Source: Anaerotignum sp. (GTDB lineage Bacteria; Bacillota; Clostridia; Lachnospirales; Anaerotignaceae). From it: a DNA stretch of 64,000 nucleotides. Positions 1 through 8,107 of this stretch are shown here, one piece after another. Positions within the stretch are counted from its first letter, which is position 1. Each line of letters starts with the position of its first letter. The stretch is from the NCBI RefSeq assembly GCF_030625865.1, contig NZ_DAOUQB010000009.1, forward strand, positions 1 through 64,000, given 5' to 3'. Under the pieces are notes generated by a model that had not been told where the DNA came from, made no database searches, and worked only from the letters and a program-made list of their open reading frames with translations. A program made the position numbers and the translations under genes.

Positions 1-2
1 CC

Positions 3-3000
3 AAATTTTTAAGTGCAGACAGTAAAATCAAGGCTGTCAATGACGTAACAGCTGTGATTGAAGGTGCAATGGCTGAGAATGTAAGCGTAGGCTCAATCAT
101 TGACATTGGGGGCGAAAGTGCGAGGTTTATTACTGGATTGAGTGAGATAGATAAATCGCGTATCGAAATCTCCATGAATTCTAATTGTTCTTCGGGAACA
201 GGTTCTTTTCTTGAGGAACAGATGTCTAGGCTGAATTTAAAGCTTACTGATTATACGGAGCTGGCAAAGGAAGCAAAGTCTATTCCCAGAATTGCAGGGC
301 GTTGCAGCGTATTTGCCAAAACGGATATCACCCATCATCAGCAGGAGGGCGTACCCGCTGCGGATATCTTGTTGGGCTTGGCTTATGCCCTTGTCAGAAA
401 CTATAAGGGTACGGTGATGAAAAAACTTCCCGTGAAAAAAACCATTCTTTTTTCCGGCGGTGTTGCCTATAATGGAGCAATTCTCACCGCATTAAAGGAT
501 GTATTGGCACTTTCGGAGGAGGATTTGATTTTCCCTCAGCATTTGGGTGGTGTTGGCGCATTTGGCGCAGCTGCAATCGCAAGGAAGGAGGGCTTATCTA
601 TAAATATAGATCAGCTGATCTCCCTGTCTGAGCGTGCTGACGAAATGATGAGCCAGGACGATGGGATTATCCTTCCGAAGCTGTCTGGGTATGGAATCGG
701 CGATAGCGCTGATAAGCATATCTGCAAGGACATTTCAGGCGAAAAGGAACCGGTTGAATGCTATCTTGGAATAGATATTGGCTCGACCAGTACAAATCTT
801 GTATTAATGAATAAAAACAGAGAAATCATTTGCTGTAAATATTTAAGAACATTAGGCAATCCCTTAAACGCGGTACAAAAGGGATTTCAGGAAATACAGG
901 AAGAATTCGGGGAAAGAATTAAAATCATTGGCACTGGCACAACAGGCTCTGGCAGATACCTCATTGGCAAAGCAATTGGTGCTGATGTTGTGAAGGATGA
1001 AATTACGGCACAGGCAAAGGCGGCAGTACAAATAGACAGTGATGTTGACACTATTTTTGAAATAGGTGGACAGGATTCCAAATTCATCAGCATTGAAAAT
1101 GGCAGCGTTGTAGATTTTCAAATGAATAAAATTTGCGCCGCAGGTACTGGTTCTTTTATTGAGGAGCAGGCGAAAAAGTTCAATATTCCCATTGAGAATT
1201 TCGGTGAGATTGCTCTTGGCAGCGATGACCCTATCAATCTTGGGGAACGATGCACTGTTTTTATTGAATCAAGTATTGCCTCTTGCTTAGCAAAGGGTGC
1301 AAAGCTTGAGAATATCGTTTCCGGCTTATGCTATTCCATTGTGAAGAACTATCTTGACAGAGTTGTAGGTCAAAAGAGAGTCGGGAATAAAATCTTTTTC
1401 CAAGGAGGGCTTGCGTATAATCAAGGCGTAATTAACGCATTCAAGGCAATTACTGGAAAGGAAATACTTGTTCCGCCGTTTTTTAGCGTGACAGGAGCAT
1501 ATGGAGTTGCTGTTTTGACCATGGAAGAGATGAATGGGCAGGAAACTACCTTTAAGGGCTTTCAACTTTCTGCTGACGATTTTGCAATACAAAGCATGGC
1601 AAAAAGCACACAGCCTGACAAGAAGAATGAATTTAACGAAAATGTTGGGAAAATGGTATTTTGCGATTATACGCCTGAAATTTCCAACAAAAAAACGGTT
1701 GGGATTCCAAGAGCATTGTTTACCTATGGAATGTTTTCCATGTTTCATGCATTTTTCAAGGAGCTTGATTTAAATGTGGTTTTGTCAGAGCCTACCGATG
1801 AAAGCATCATAGCCCTTGGACAGGAGTATGCGATGGATGAAACCTGCTATCCCATAAAGTTGATTACTGGCCACGTTGCTTCGCTGATGAAACAAAAGGT
1901 GGATTATATTTTCTTCCCTGACTTAGTGACTGTAGACCATCCCGGTTCCCACAGCAGAAAAAATTACGGCTGTGCCTTTATGCAGCTTGCCTTTAAGGTA
2001 ATGAATCAAGCAATGGAATTGGATAAAAAGGGGATTGCCCTCCTTTCCCCCTCTATGACATTTCATATGGGCAAGGAATCTATTATGAAAAGCTTTCTGA
2101 AGATTGGAGAACAGCTTGGCAAATCTCCTGATCAGACAAGAGGGGCTGTGGAAAAAGGCTTGGAAGCAGCGCTTCGCTTTGAAGACCGTATGGAGGAAAA
2201 CAGTAAAATAGTCACAAGTCAGCTAAAGCCTGATGAAATTGCCTTTGTGCTTGTTTCAAAAATTTATGGCGTGGCTGATCCTGTGCTGAATATGGGGATA
2301 CCGGAGAAGCTTACAGGAATGGGCTATAAGGTGTTACCGTTTTATGATTTGCCGGAAGGAGATATTTCAAAGGAGCATCCTAATATGTTCTGGCCATTCG
2401 GACAACATATTCTGGAGCCTGCACAGCTGATTCGCAAGCACCCTAATTTATATGCGATTTTCCTCACACATCATGGATGCGGCCCGGATTCTATTTTCTC
2501 TCACTACTTTAGAGAAGAAATGAAGGGAAAGCCATATCTGCATATAGAAATTGATGAGCATTCATCTGGTGTTGGCATTATTACCCGCGTAGAGGCTTTT
2601 ATCAATAGTTTGAAAAATATCGAAACAAAGCCTGCACTTACCATGCAGACCTATTTGAATAGCATAGAACATAAAGAGACAAATATATTGGCTTCTCTGA
2701 AAGATATAAAAGAAACAAAAAACGTATATTTGCCGTATCTGTACCCGTATTCTAATATTTTTGGTGAGGTTTTGGCACAAAGAGGGATGAACGCCAAAAC
2801 ACTGCTGGCTTCCAGCAAAGCATCTATAGAAACAGGACGGAAATTCACAATCACAGAGGAATATTTTTCTCTTACCGCTTTATTAGGGAATGTATTTAGT
2901 GTACTCAACGGATTAGACAAAAAGGAAGTGGTACAGTCAGTGTTTTTGATTCCCCAAAATGAAGGAACAGAAACGGATGGGCAGTACAGTCGTCTGCTCC

Positions 3001-3800
3001 GCACGAAGCTTGACGAAGAAGGCTTTGAAAAAGTTGATATTGTATCACTGTTTTGGGAGGATGTTCTTTGTCTGGATGGTAAAAAATTTGAGGAACTCAG
3101 CTTAACCTTCCTTGCGGGAGATATGATTTGGTGTGCACCTCAAAAGTCAAGGGAAAAGTATTTAAAAGCAATGATTGAACTGATCAGAAATAACCAGTTT
3201 CATCTGGAACAGCTGAAAGCCGTTGCGCAGTCAATTGCAACAGAATTAAATGGAGAAAGCTTTGAAAAAACGATTCTTACTGTAGGGGAATTCAATATTC
3301 TGTTTGATGAGCTTTTAAATAATGATACCTTCAAGGAACTTGAAAAGAAAGGGCATCGTGTTTTATACAGCCCTTTGGGAGAAGCTATGTGGATGATGTG
3401 GAGGGATTATGCAGATCAAAACAAAAATAATCAATCTACACTTATGGAGCAAAGACTGCAAGACTTTAAAAATAGTATGATGGTCATTTCCCAAGCTCTG
3501 TCAGTTTGGAGCCCTTATGAAAATGATACAGATGAACTAATTCGACTTGCAGACAGAACGCTTGGTTATTTTTCCGGAGCGCATGGAAGGTATAGACAAG
3601 CCAAACAACTTTGTGCATCCAATAAGGTGGATGGCGTGATCACCGCCGCATCTATTTATGAGAATACAGGCATTGTGCTGGGAATGCTTCAAAAGGGCTT
3701 TGAAGACGAGAATACAAGACCTGTTTTAAATCTCACGTTTGATGGTAACAAAAATGAAAATGACCGAATAAAGGTTGATTCATTTATGTACTATCTTTAA
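3..3800 (+). CDS. 2-hydroxyacyl-CoA dehydratase activase-like protein (BadF/BcrA ATPase, 5' end outside window)
   Basis: The frame is open to the window edge, so the true start lies upstream and the GTG at 54 is internal. Two ASKHA (BadF/BadG/BcrA/BcrD) ATPase modules follow one another: the first carries IIDIGGESARF, the second starts near nt 765 with GIDIGSTSTNLVLM and has EIGGQDSKF near nt 1060. From about nt 1690 comes the DUF2229 activase-related region (GIPRALFTYG, DETCYPIK). In characterised relatives such proteins pass an electron, driven by ATP, to the [4Fe-4S] cluster of 2-hydroxyacyl-CoA dehydratases. This giant multi-domain form is common in anaerobes, but its substrate is usually unknown. 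No dehydratase subunits are next to it in the window. A methyltransferase follows 16 bp later and is probably co-transcribed. Confidence 0.85.
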   Translation, partial: KFLSADSKIKAVNDVTAVIEGAMAENVSVGSIIDIGGESARFITGLSEIDKSRIEISMNSNCSSGTGSFLEEQMSRLNLKLTDYTELAKEAKSIPRIAGRCSVFAKTDITHHQQEGVPAADILLGLAYALVRNYKGTVMKKLPVKKTILFSGGVAYNGAILTALKDVLALSEEDLIFPQHLGGVGAFGAAAIARKEGLSINIDQLISLSERADEMMSQDDGIILPKLSGYGIGDSADKHICKDISGEKEPVECYLGIDIGSTSTNLVLMNKNREIICCKYLRTLGNPLNAVQKGFQEIQEEFGERIKIIGTGTTGSGRYLIGKAIGADVVKDEITAQAKAAVQIDSDVDTIFEIGGQDSKFISIENGSVVDFQMNKICAAGTGSFIEEQAKKFNIPIENFGEIALGSDDPINLGERCTVFIESSIASCLAKGAKLENIVSGLCYSIVKNYLDRVVGQKRVGNKIFFQGGLAYNQGVINAFKAITGKEILVPPFFSVTGAYGVAVLTMEEMNGQETTFKGFQLSADDFAIQSMAKSTQPDKKNEFNENVGKMVFCDYTPEISNKKTVGIPRALFTYGMFSMFHAFFKELDLNVVLSEPTDESIIALGQEYAMDETCYPIKLITGHVASLMKQKVDYIFFPDLVTVDHPGSHSRKNYGCAFMQLAFKVMNQAMELDKKGIALLSPSMTFHMGKESIMKSFLKIGEQLGKSPDQTRGAVEKGLEAALRFEDRMEENSKIVTSQLKPDEIAFVLVSKIYGVADPVLNMGIPEKLTGMGYKVLPFYDLPEGDISKEHPNMFWPFGQHILEPAQLIRKHPNLYAIFLTHHGCGPDSIFSHYFREEMKGKPYLHIEIDEHSSGVGIITRVEAFINSLKNIETKPALTMQTYLNSIEHKETNILASLKDIKETKNVYLPYLYPYSNIFGEVLAQRGMNAKTLLASSKASIETGRKFTITEEYFSLTALLGNVFSVLNGLDKKEVVQSVFLIPQNEGTETDGQYSRLLRTKLDEEGFEKVDIVSLFWEDVLCLDGKKFEELSLTFLAGDMIWCAPQKSREKYLKAMIELIRNNQFHLEQLKAVAQSIATELNGESFEKTILTVGEFNILFDELLNNDTFKELEKKGHRVLYSPLGEAMWMMWRDYADQNKNNQSTLMEQRLQDFKNSMMVISQALSVWSPYENDTDELIRLADRTLGYFSGAHGRYRQAKQLCASNKVDGVITAASIYENTGIVLGMLQKGFEDENTRPVLNLTFDGNKNENDRIKVDSFMYYL

Positions 3801-3816
3801 TTAGGAGGAAAAATCA

Positions 3817-4431
3817 ATGAATAACGGGAAATGTGACAAAGGACATAGCCAAGAGCAGCATTGTCGAAACAACAGGTTGCGCCGTGGCCCCAGCAGCTTT
3901 CATTTGCAGGATCCGGGACTTGTTTTTGAAAAAATAGCCTTAAAAAATGGTGATACATTTTTAGACTTAGGTTGTGGTGGGGGAGATTATTCTTTACATG
4001 CAGCTGGAATAGTGGGAGAAACAGGCAGTATATTTGCCGTGGATCTTTGGCCTGAAATGCTGGACAAAATATGTGAAGATGCTACGGCTATGGGAATTCA
4101 TAATATACATCCCGTGGTTTCGGATATTCGAAAGAAGATTGAAGTATCCGACAGCAGTATAAACATTTGCTTGATTTCTACTGTGCTGCATATGATGGAT
4201 TTTCCCACGGAGGCAGATAGCTTATTTGCGGAAATAAAGAGGATTTTAAAACCGGGAGGCAAACTGGCAGTGATTGAATGCAAGAAAGAAAAAAGCTCAT
4301 TTGGCCCTTCTCTGCAAGCAAGAATTTCACCTGAGGAGCTTGAAAATAGTTTTGGCAAATTTGGCTTTTCTAAATCCGATTATATTGATTTGGGCTTCAA
4401 CTATATGGTGATGTTTGTTTTAAGTCAATGA
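3817..4431 (+). CDS. class I SAM-dependent methyltransferase
   Basis: A 204-residue cytosolic protein with the Rossmann SAM-binding motif I (FLDLGCGGGDY, near residue 49), the acidic strand-2 end (FAVDLWPEM) and a later GGKLAVIECK strand. The N-terminus is rich in Cys and His (residues 3-20), which hints at metal or metalloid contact but proves nothing. The start is preceded by TAGGAGG with good spacing, 16 bp after the activase stop, and a DtxR-type regulator follows at once, so the three probably form one unit. The acceptor substrate cannot be read from the sequence. A remnant of another methyltransferase lies about 1 kb downstream. Confidence 0.8.
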   Translation: MNNGKCDKGHSQEQHCRNNRLRRGPSSFHLQDPGLVFEKIALKNGDTFLDLGCGGGDYSLHAAGIVGETGSIFAVDLWPEMLDKICEDATAMGIHNIHPVVSDIRKKIEVSDSSINICLISTVLHMMDFPTEADSLFAEIKRILKPGGKLAVIECKKEKSSFGPSLQARISPEELENSFGKFGFSKSDYIDLGFNYMVMFVLSQ

Positions 4432-4448
4432 AAGTATAGGTGATCAAA

Positions 4449-4820
4449 ATGGCAATTACGCCTGCTTTGGAAAACTATTTGAAAATAATATTGGAGCTGA
4501 ATGAAATCGATGGCGAGGCGAGGGTTACAAGTATTTCCGAAAGATTCGGCGTAACAAAGGCAACCGTATCGCAAACTGTGAAAAGGCTTATGAAGCATGG
4601 CTTAGTTACAAAGGATATGAACGGAGCAATATTGCTTACTGATTTAGGCAGAGAAAAAGCAATTGAAGTACGAAGCCGCAATCGGGTTATTCAAGGATTT
4701 TTAACGGAAGTCCTTGGTGTCGACAAGCAAATATCCGAAAAAGATGCCTGTGAGATAGAACATTTAATCAGTTGCCAAACTTTAGAAAAGCTTGAAGGAT
4801 ATTTGCTTAAACCCCAATAA
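4449..4820 (+). CDS. DtxR/MntR-family metal-dependent regulator
   Basis: About 123 residues: an N-terminal winged helix (ENYLKIILEL, then a recognition helix in VTKATVSQTVKRL) and the start of the metal-binding dimerisation domain (DACEIEHLIS, the family's usual Cys/Glu/His ligand region). It lacks the C-terminal SH3-like FeoA domain, so it is of the short MntR type. An upstream GTG at 4440 would add three residues, but ATG 4449 is better placed behind TAGGTG. It probably represses metal uptake or related genes when Fe or Mn is bound. The nearest downstream genes are decayed, so its targets are not visible. Confidence 0.8.
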   Translation: MAITPALENYLKIILELNEIDGEARVTSISERFGVTKATVSQTVKRLMKHGLVTKDMNGAILLTDLGREKAIEVRSRNRVIQGFLTEVLGVDKQISEKDACEIEHLISCQTLEKLEGYLLKPQ

Positions 4821-4855
4821 TTAAAAACCACTTAATTAATCTGGGAGAAGAATAT

Positions 4856-5005
4856 ATGAGCCCCCTTTTTAATTTAACAAAAGACAAAAAAGTTCATTTA
4901 ATCATTTGTGTGGCGCTTGTTGTATATGCTGCTATTCTTATGCTTTATTCAATGCTGATACTCTATGATTGTGGTACGTTATCTGCAAAAGCAGTCACTG
5001 GTTGA
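4856..5005 (+). CDS. small membrane protein or gene fragment, 49 aa
   Basis: ATG at 4856 behind GGGAGAAG. The product has a short charged N-terminus (MSPLFNLTKDKK) and one hydrophobic segment from about residue 14 to 37, then ends at a TGA. I do not recognise it. The sequence after the stop is broken into short pieces, so this may be the surviving start of a longer membrane protein lying behind the DtxR-type gene rather than a real small protein. Confidence 0.35.
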   Translation: MSPLFNLTKDKKVHLIICVALVVYAAILMLYSMLILYDCGTLSAKAVTG

Positions 5006-5388
5006 CAGTATCAAGATAGTGGAATAAAGCTCCGTGATTTGTAGACAATAGGCAACAATGTAGATGTAAAATATAAAAATAAGCTTATTGACCACTTTTT
5101 CAGAGTTTTACATCAGCAAGTGCTACAATGCCTGATTTTTGGATTGGACTTTTTGTTTTGTACCTATTGCCGAAAATTGAATGTGTTCCCTATAATTACA
5201 GAAAAGAAAATGCAAAACATATTTTTACTTGCATTCACGCTGAGTTTGGTACATGTGGCTGCATATACCAGATTTTTTAGAAATAATTTAGTGGATGTTA
5301 AATAATATGAATTATATAAAAACGACCAGAGCAAAGGAATCAAGTGCAATGGATATTAATTGATGCCGAAGGTGCCTAAAGAGAATGA
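5006..5388 (+). other. decayed stretch with hydrophobic ORF remnant
   Basis: No intact gene is seen. An open frame from 5120 to 5305 encodes 61 residues with a hydrophobic, Cys/Phe-rich character (residues 1-15 and 33-45), but it has no ribosome binding site and matches no family I know. It may belong with the small ORF at 4856. From 5306 to 5388 only short frames interrupted by stops remain. Confidence 0.35.
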
Positions 5389-5499
5389 AAAAGACGCTTA
5401 AAACTGGATGGAAAGATCATTATTTTTGATGATAACCGGAATTACTGGCACTTTAATGAAGAGTATATGAAAAAACACACGGAAGACCAAGAAGATTAG
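5389..5499 (+). pseudogene. C-terminal fragment of a SAM-dependent methyltransferase
   Basis: The frame reads RLKLDGKIIIFDDNRNYWHF followed by NEEYMKKH, which resembles the strand-5 region of class I methyltransferases of the type LKPGGxLLIFDANWYxxLFDEE. There is no start codon or N-terminal half in frame. The frame stops at 5497-5499, exactly where the adjacent insertion-sequence remnant begins, so the insertion appears to have cut this gene. Confidence 0.5.
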
Positions 5500-6175
5500 G
5501 GGATGGGGACAATTTCTTGGACTGACTATGCTACAAATCCAAGATTCCGCCTGTACTCCATAGGACTCATATATCCTAATGATTTTTTTATACGTCTTTC
5601 ATTATACCATACAAGATAGTCTGTAAGTATAGTTACAAATTTATCTATGCCAATACCTGTCCAATCAGTGTTGTAAAACATATCATTTTTTAGTCTTCCA
5701 AAAACACCTTCACAAGCTGAATTATCTGGTGAACAGCATTTCTTCGACATGGATCGTTGTAGTTCGTATTCATCAGGGATATCCAACCCGGCCATCGATA
5801 GTGGCAACCTCGGTCCGTATGTACAATGGATGTTCCTTATTACTCAAAGTACCAATTGCATCATCCAGCATGCTGTTGACCAGGCGTGCATCAGGTGTTG
5901 TGCTGATCTTCCATGCAGGGAGCGTCCTGTCAAAACAATCACTATAGCCGATTTCTTCTGATACTAATTGTACATTCTCACCCAACTCGAATCAACGATG
6001 AATTGTTTCAAGTTTAAGTCTAAGAGAGGGATATCCCAGTTGCTGAACGACCTTGCTTACAAATTTACACTGGTCATAACGTTGTAATGCCTTTTCTCTT
6101 TGATACATTAAATACATTCTTCGTTACTCCTTCCAGAGTCCCGCTAGAGTCCAACTTTATGTCTGTACCCCCCCT
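5499..6175 (-). mobile_element. degenerate IS3-family insertion sequence
   Basis: The segment holds a broken IS3-type transposase on the minus strand. Its outer ends look like imperfect inverted repeats: near 5499-5525 GGGGACA followed by TTGGACTG, and near 6149-6175, read inward on the other strand, GGGTACA followed by TTGGACTC. At about 680 bp it is roughly half the usual IS3 length, so it is internally deleted. Exact ends and target duplications are uncertain. Confidence 0.55.
5526..5985 (-). pseudogene. IS3-family transposase (OrfB/rve) C-terminal remnant, frameshifted
   Basis: Two minus-strand frames together give the end of an IS3 integrase. The frame at 5773-5985 reads TTPDARLVNSMLDDAIGTL, and the frame at 5526-5807 continues with RSMSKKCCSPDNSACEGVFG and YNERRIKKSLGYMSPMEYR, the typical C-terminal end including the last catalytic Glu region. 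The change of frame falls near 5775-5810. The N-terminal half of OrfB and OrfA are missing, so this cannot be active. Confidence 0.85.
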
Positions 6176-6396
6176 TACTATAACAACTATAATGCAGAAA
6201 GCTATTCTTACTGATATGATGCATTTTTGCTATTCAAACCTCCCGTTAAGCTACTGTATTTTGTACAGTCGTTTAGCTATCTTGCCGCCAATAACTGTCT
6301 TTCTTACTACCGTTGTTTTGGCGGCAATTTTGTACTTGTTTAATGTTTCATTTGTTTTTTTTATTTACATCTGTATAGTGTATAGGAATTGTTTTT

Positions 6397-7362
6397 TTAC
6401 TTCCGCACTGGTCTGATATATTTGAAAAATCTTTCGGGATTAAAATAAAAATAAATGATTCTACCGGGGGAAGTATCGTAGCAGTAACCGGTGCTTGTAA
6501 AATCAAAAGTTGCCATTGCCTTTTCTATTATTCCCTCCACACTACGATTTTCCTGCTCATAATCGAAGGGGCCATGTTCAAAAACAATATATTCGGCTTC
6601 GGGAACATCAACCATAAGCATTTGAGGTGGCACTTCGCCTTTATAATCAAAAGGAAGACGTACACCATAACACTCTGTACGCGGAATGCCCCAATCACAA
6701 AGTCTGCCTTCGGGGTCATTCATGTATGCCATAATTTGACCGTTACTGCTGTTTGATTCGCTCCCACCATCATCATCCAATTTGCCTTTGATACTGTCAA
6801 GTAAGCCGCAAATGGTTTCGCAATCCTGCCCCGGAATAAGACTTTGCTTTTGCCAAAAATCCCAATACCCATTACTCTCATAGTTTTTGATGTGCAAAAA
6901 TTTATGTGCGGGAATGGTTATAAAATAAATTTTGACATCATCTGTAGATTTTATCATACCAATCTCTCCTAATCCTAAAAAGTAGCGATCGAAAGGGTTT
7001 ATTTTTGTACGAAGGATGACAGGCTTTGGCTTTTTTCGGTATTCACTAGGGGTTACACCATATGTTCCCTTGAAAGCTCTGGTAAAAGCCTCATGTGACG
7101 AAAAACCATAATCAAAAGCAATATCCAAAATGCTTTTTTCACTATCTCGGACTTCTTTTAGTGCAAATGCTAATTTTCTGTGACGCCGATAATCCCTAAG
7201 TTGCATACCCGATATTTCTTTGAATTTTCTCGTTGTATAAAACTCGGAATAACCAAGCTTGTGAGAAAGAAAGCGCAGGGTCAAGGCTTCATCATTATGA
7301 TTTTTAATACATTTGTCAATTTCATCAACGATTATTTGAATTTGTTTCTGCCATTCGTACAT
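6397..7362 (-). CDS. AraC-family regulator with GyrI-like effector domain
   Basis: 321 residues. Two AraC helix-turn-helix motifs fill residues about 10-112 (TLRFLSHKLGYSEFYTTRKF, then ILDIAFDYGFSSHEAFTRAF and the GVTPSEYRK end). The C-terminal half (about 140-318) resembles the GyrI/BmrR effector-binding fold that senses small hydrophobic compounds in the SoxS/Rob/YdeE group. The gene stands alone between a decayed IS and a regulator remnant, so its target is not evident and it may control itself or distant efflux genes. A second AraC of the same architecture, sitting beside a MATE pump, is at 29874-30707. Confidence 0.85.
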   Translation of the reverse strand: MYEWQKQIQIIVDEIDKCIKNHNDEALTLRFLSHKLGYSEFYTTRKFKEISGMQLRDYRRHRKLAFALKEVRDSEKSILDIAFDYGFSSHEAFTRAFKGTYGVTPSEYRKKPKPVILRTKINPFDRYFLGLGEIGMIKSTDDVKIYFITIPAHKFLHIKNYESNGYWDFWQKQSLIPGQDCETICGLLDSIKGKLDDDGGSESNSSNGQIMAYMNDPEGRLCDWGIPRTECYGVRLPFDYKGEVPPQMLMVDVPEAEYIVFEHGPFDYEQENRSVEGIIEKAMATFDFTSTGYCYDTSPGRIIYFYFNPERFFKYIRPVRK

Positions 7363-7404
7363 TCATCTATGCACCTCGTTTCAATCACCCTACATTTATT
7401 ATAA

Positions 7405-7627
7405 AGAAATAGAGAAATTACCGCTTGATTTTACTTGCTGTTATTCTATTTTCCTCTTCAAGTGCTATATTTTTTGGTTTTATGATACCTTTTAGGTAGC
7501 ATTCACAGAGATGTAATTCATATCAAATATCATATTTTCGCTAAAACATACATCCAGTATATTCAGAATAGCAAATAGTCGTAAATTCATTTTTAAAACA
7601 CGAAAACAAATACCACCTAACATAAAA
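7405..7627. other. AT-rich intergenic stretch without recognised features
   Basis: Upstream region of the minus-strand AraC gene. It must hold that gene's promoter, but I see no clear element and no coding signal. Confidence 0.4.
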
Positions 7628-7815
7628 TTATATAGTTTGAAACGATACAAATCCCTCAGTATTTAACAATATCGCCATCAACGTCCAATGGAGCTCTTGT
7701 CCAAGGGAAACTATAATGTGTGTTGCTAAATGCTTATGTGGTTTGGGATCTCTATAATCTGCAACAAGCATAGTATGATCATTATGGTTAAATATCTTCG
7801 ATATTTTATGCTCCT
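7628..7815 (-). pseudogene. N-terminal (cupin) remnant of an AraC-family regulator
   Basis: Read on the minus strand, the frame contains FNHNDHTMLVADYRDPKPHK then LATHIIVSLGQELHW, resembling the start of AraC proteins with an N-terminal cupin sensor. An AAGGAG sits where the ribosome binding site should be, but the codon at the start position is ATA, and the frame stops after about 60 residues with no helix-turn-helix domain. It is a dead gene end. Confidence 0.5.
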
Positions 7816-7945
7816 TAGAATAGAATAATCAAATAATTTTTTGCTCTGGCATTAAAACAATCATATCATAGATATACAATTTAAGCCACCATCCGTATGC
7901 AGGGATACCCTTATGTTCCCGGAGATAAAAGTTATAAGATTAACT

Positions 7946-7973
7946 TTGATAATAAGGAAATAATTGTTATAAT
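7946..7973 (+). promoter_or_regulatory. sigma-A-type promoter for the histidine kinase gene
   Basis: TTGATA at 7946 and TATAAT at 7968 are separated by 16 bp, about 135 bp ahead of the kinase start. This is inferred from consensus only. Confidence 0.5.
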
Positions 7974-8107
7974 GAATTTGATTATATAAAAATATGACTT
8001 AGTACGGCAAAATTTTTCGGCTATCAATTAAGATTCGGAGCAATAGCATGGATTGTCAAGTTCTGCTGAATAATATTTTATTCAGGCGGACTTGTGGAGG
8101 GAAACTC

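Noticed and set aside
6087-6416. 109-codon plus-strand ORF
   Set aside because: Begins inside the IS remnant, lacks a ribosome binding site and overlaps the AraC gene end.
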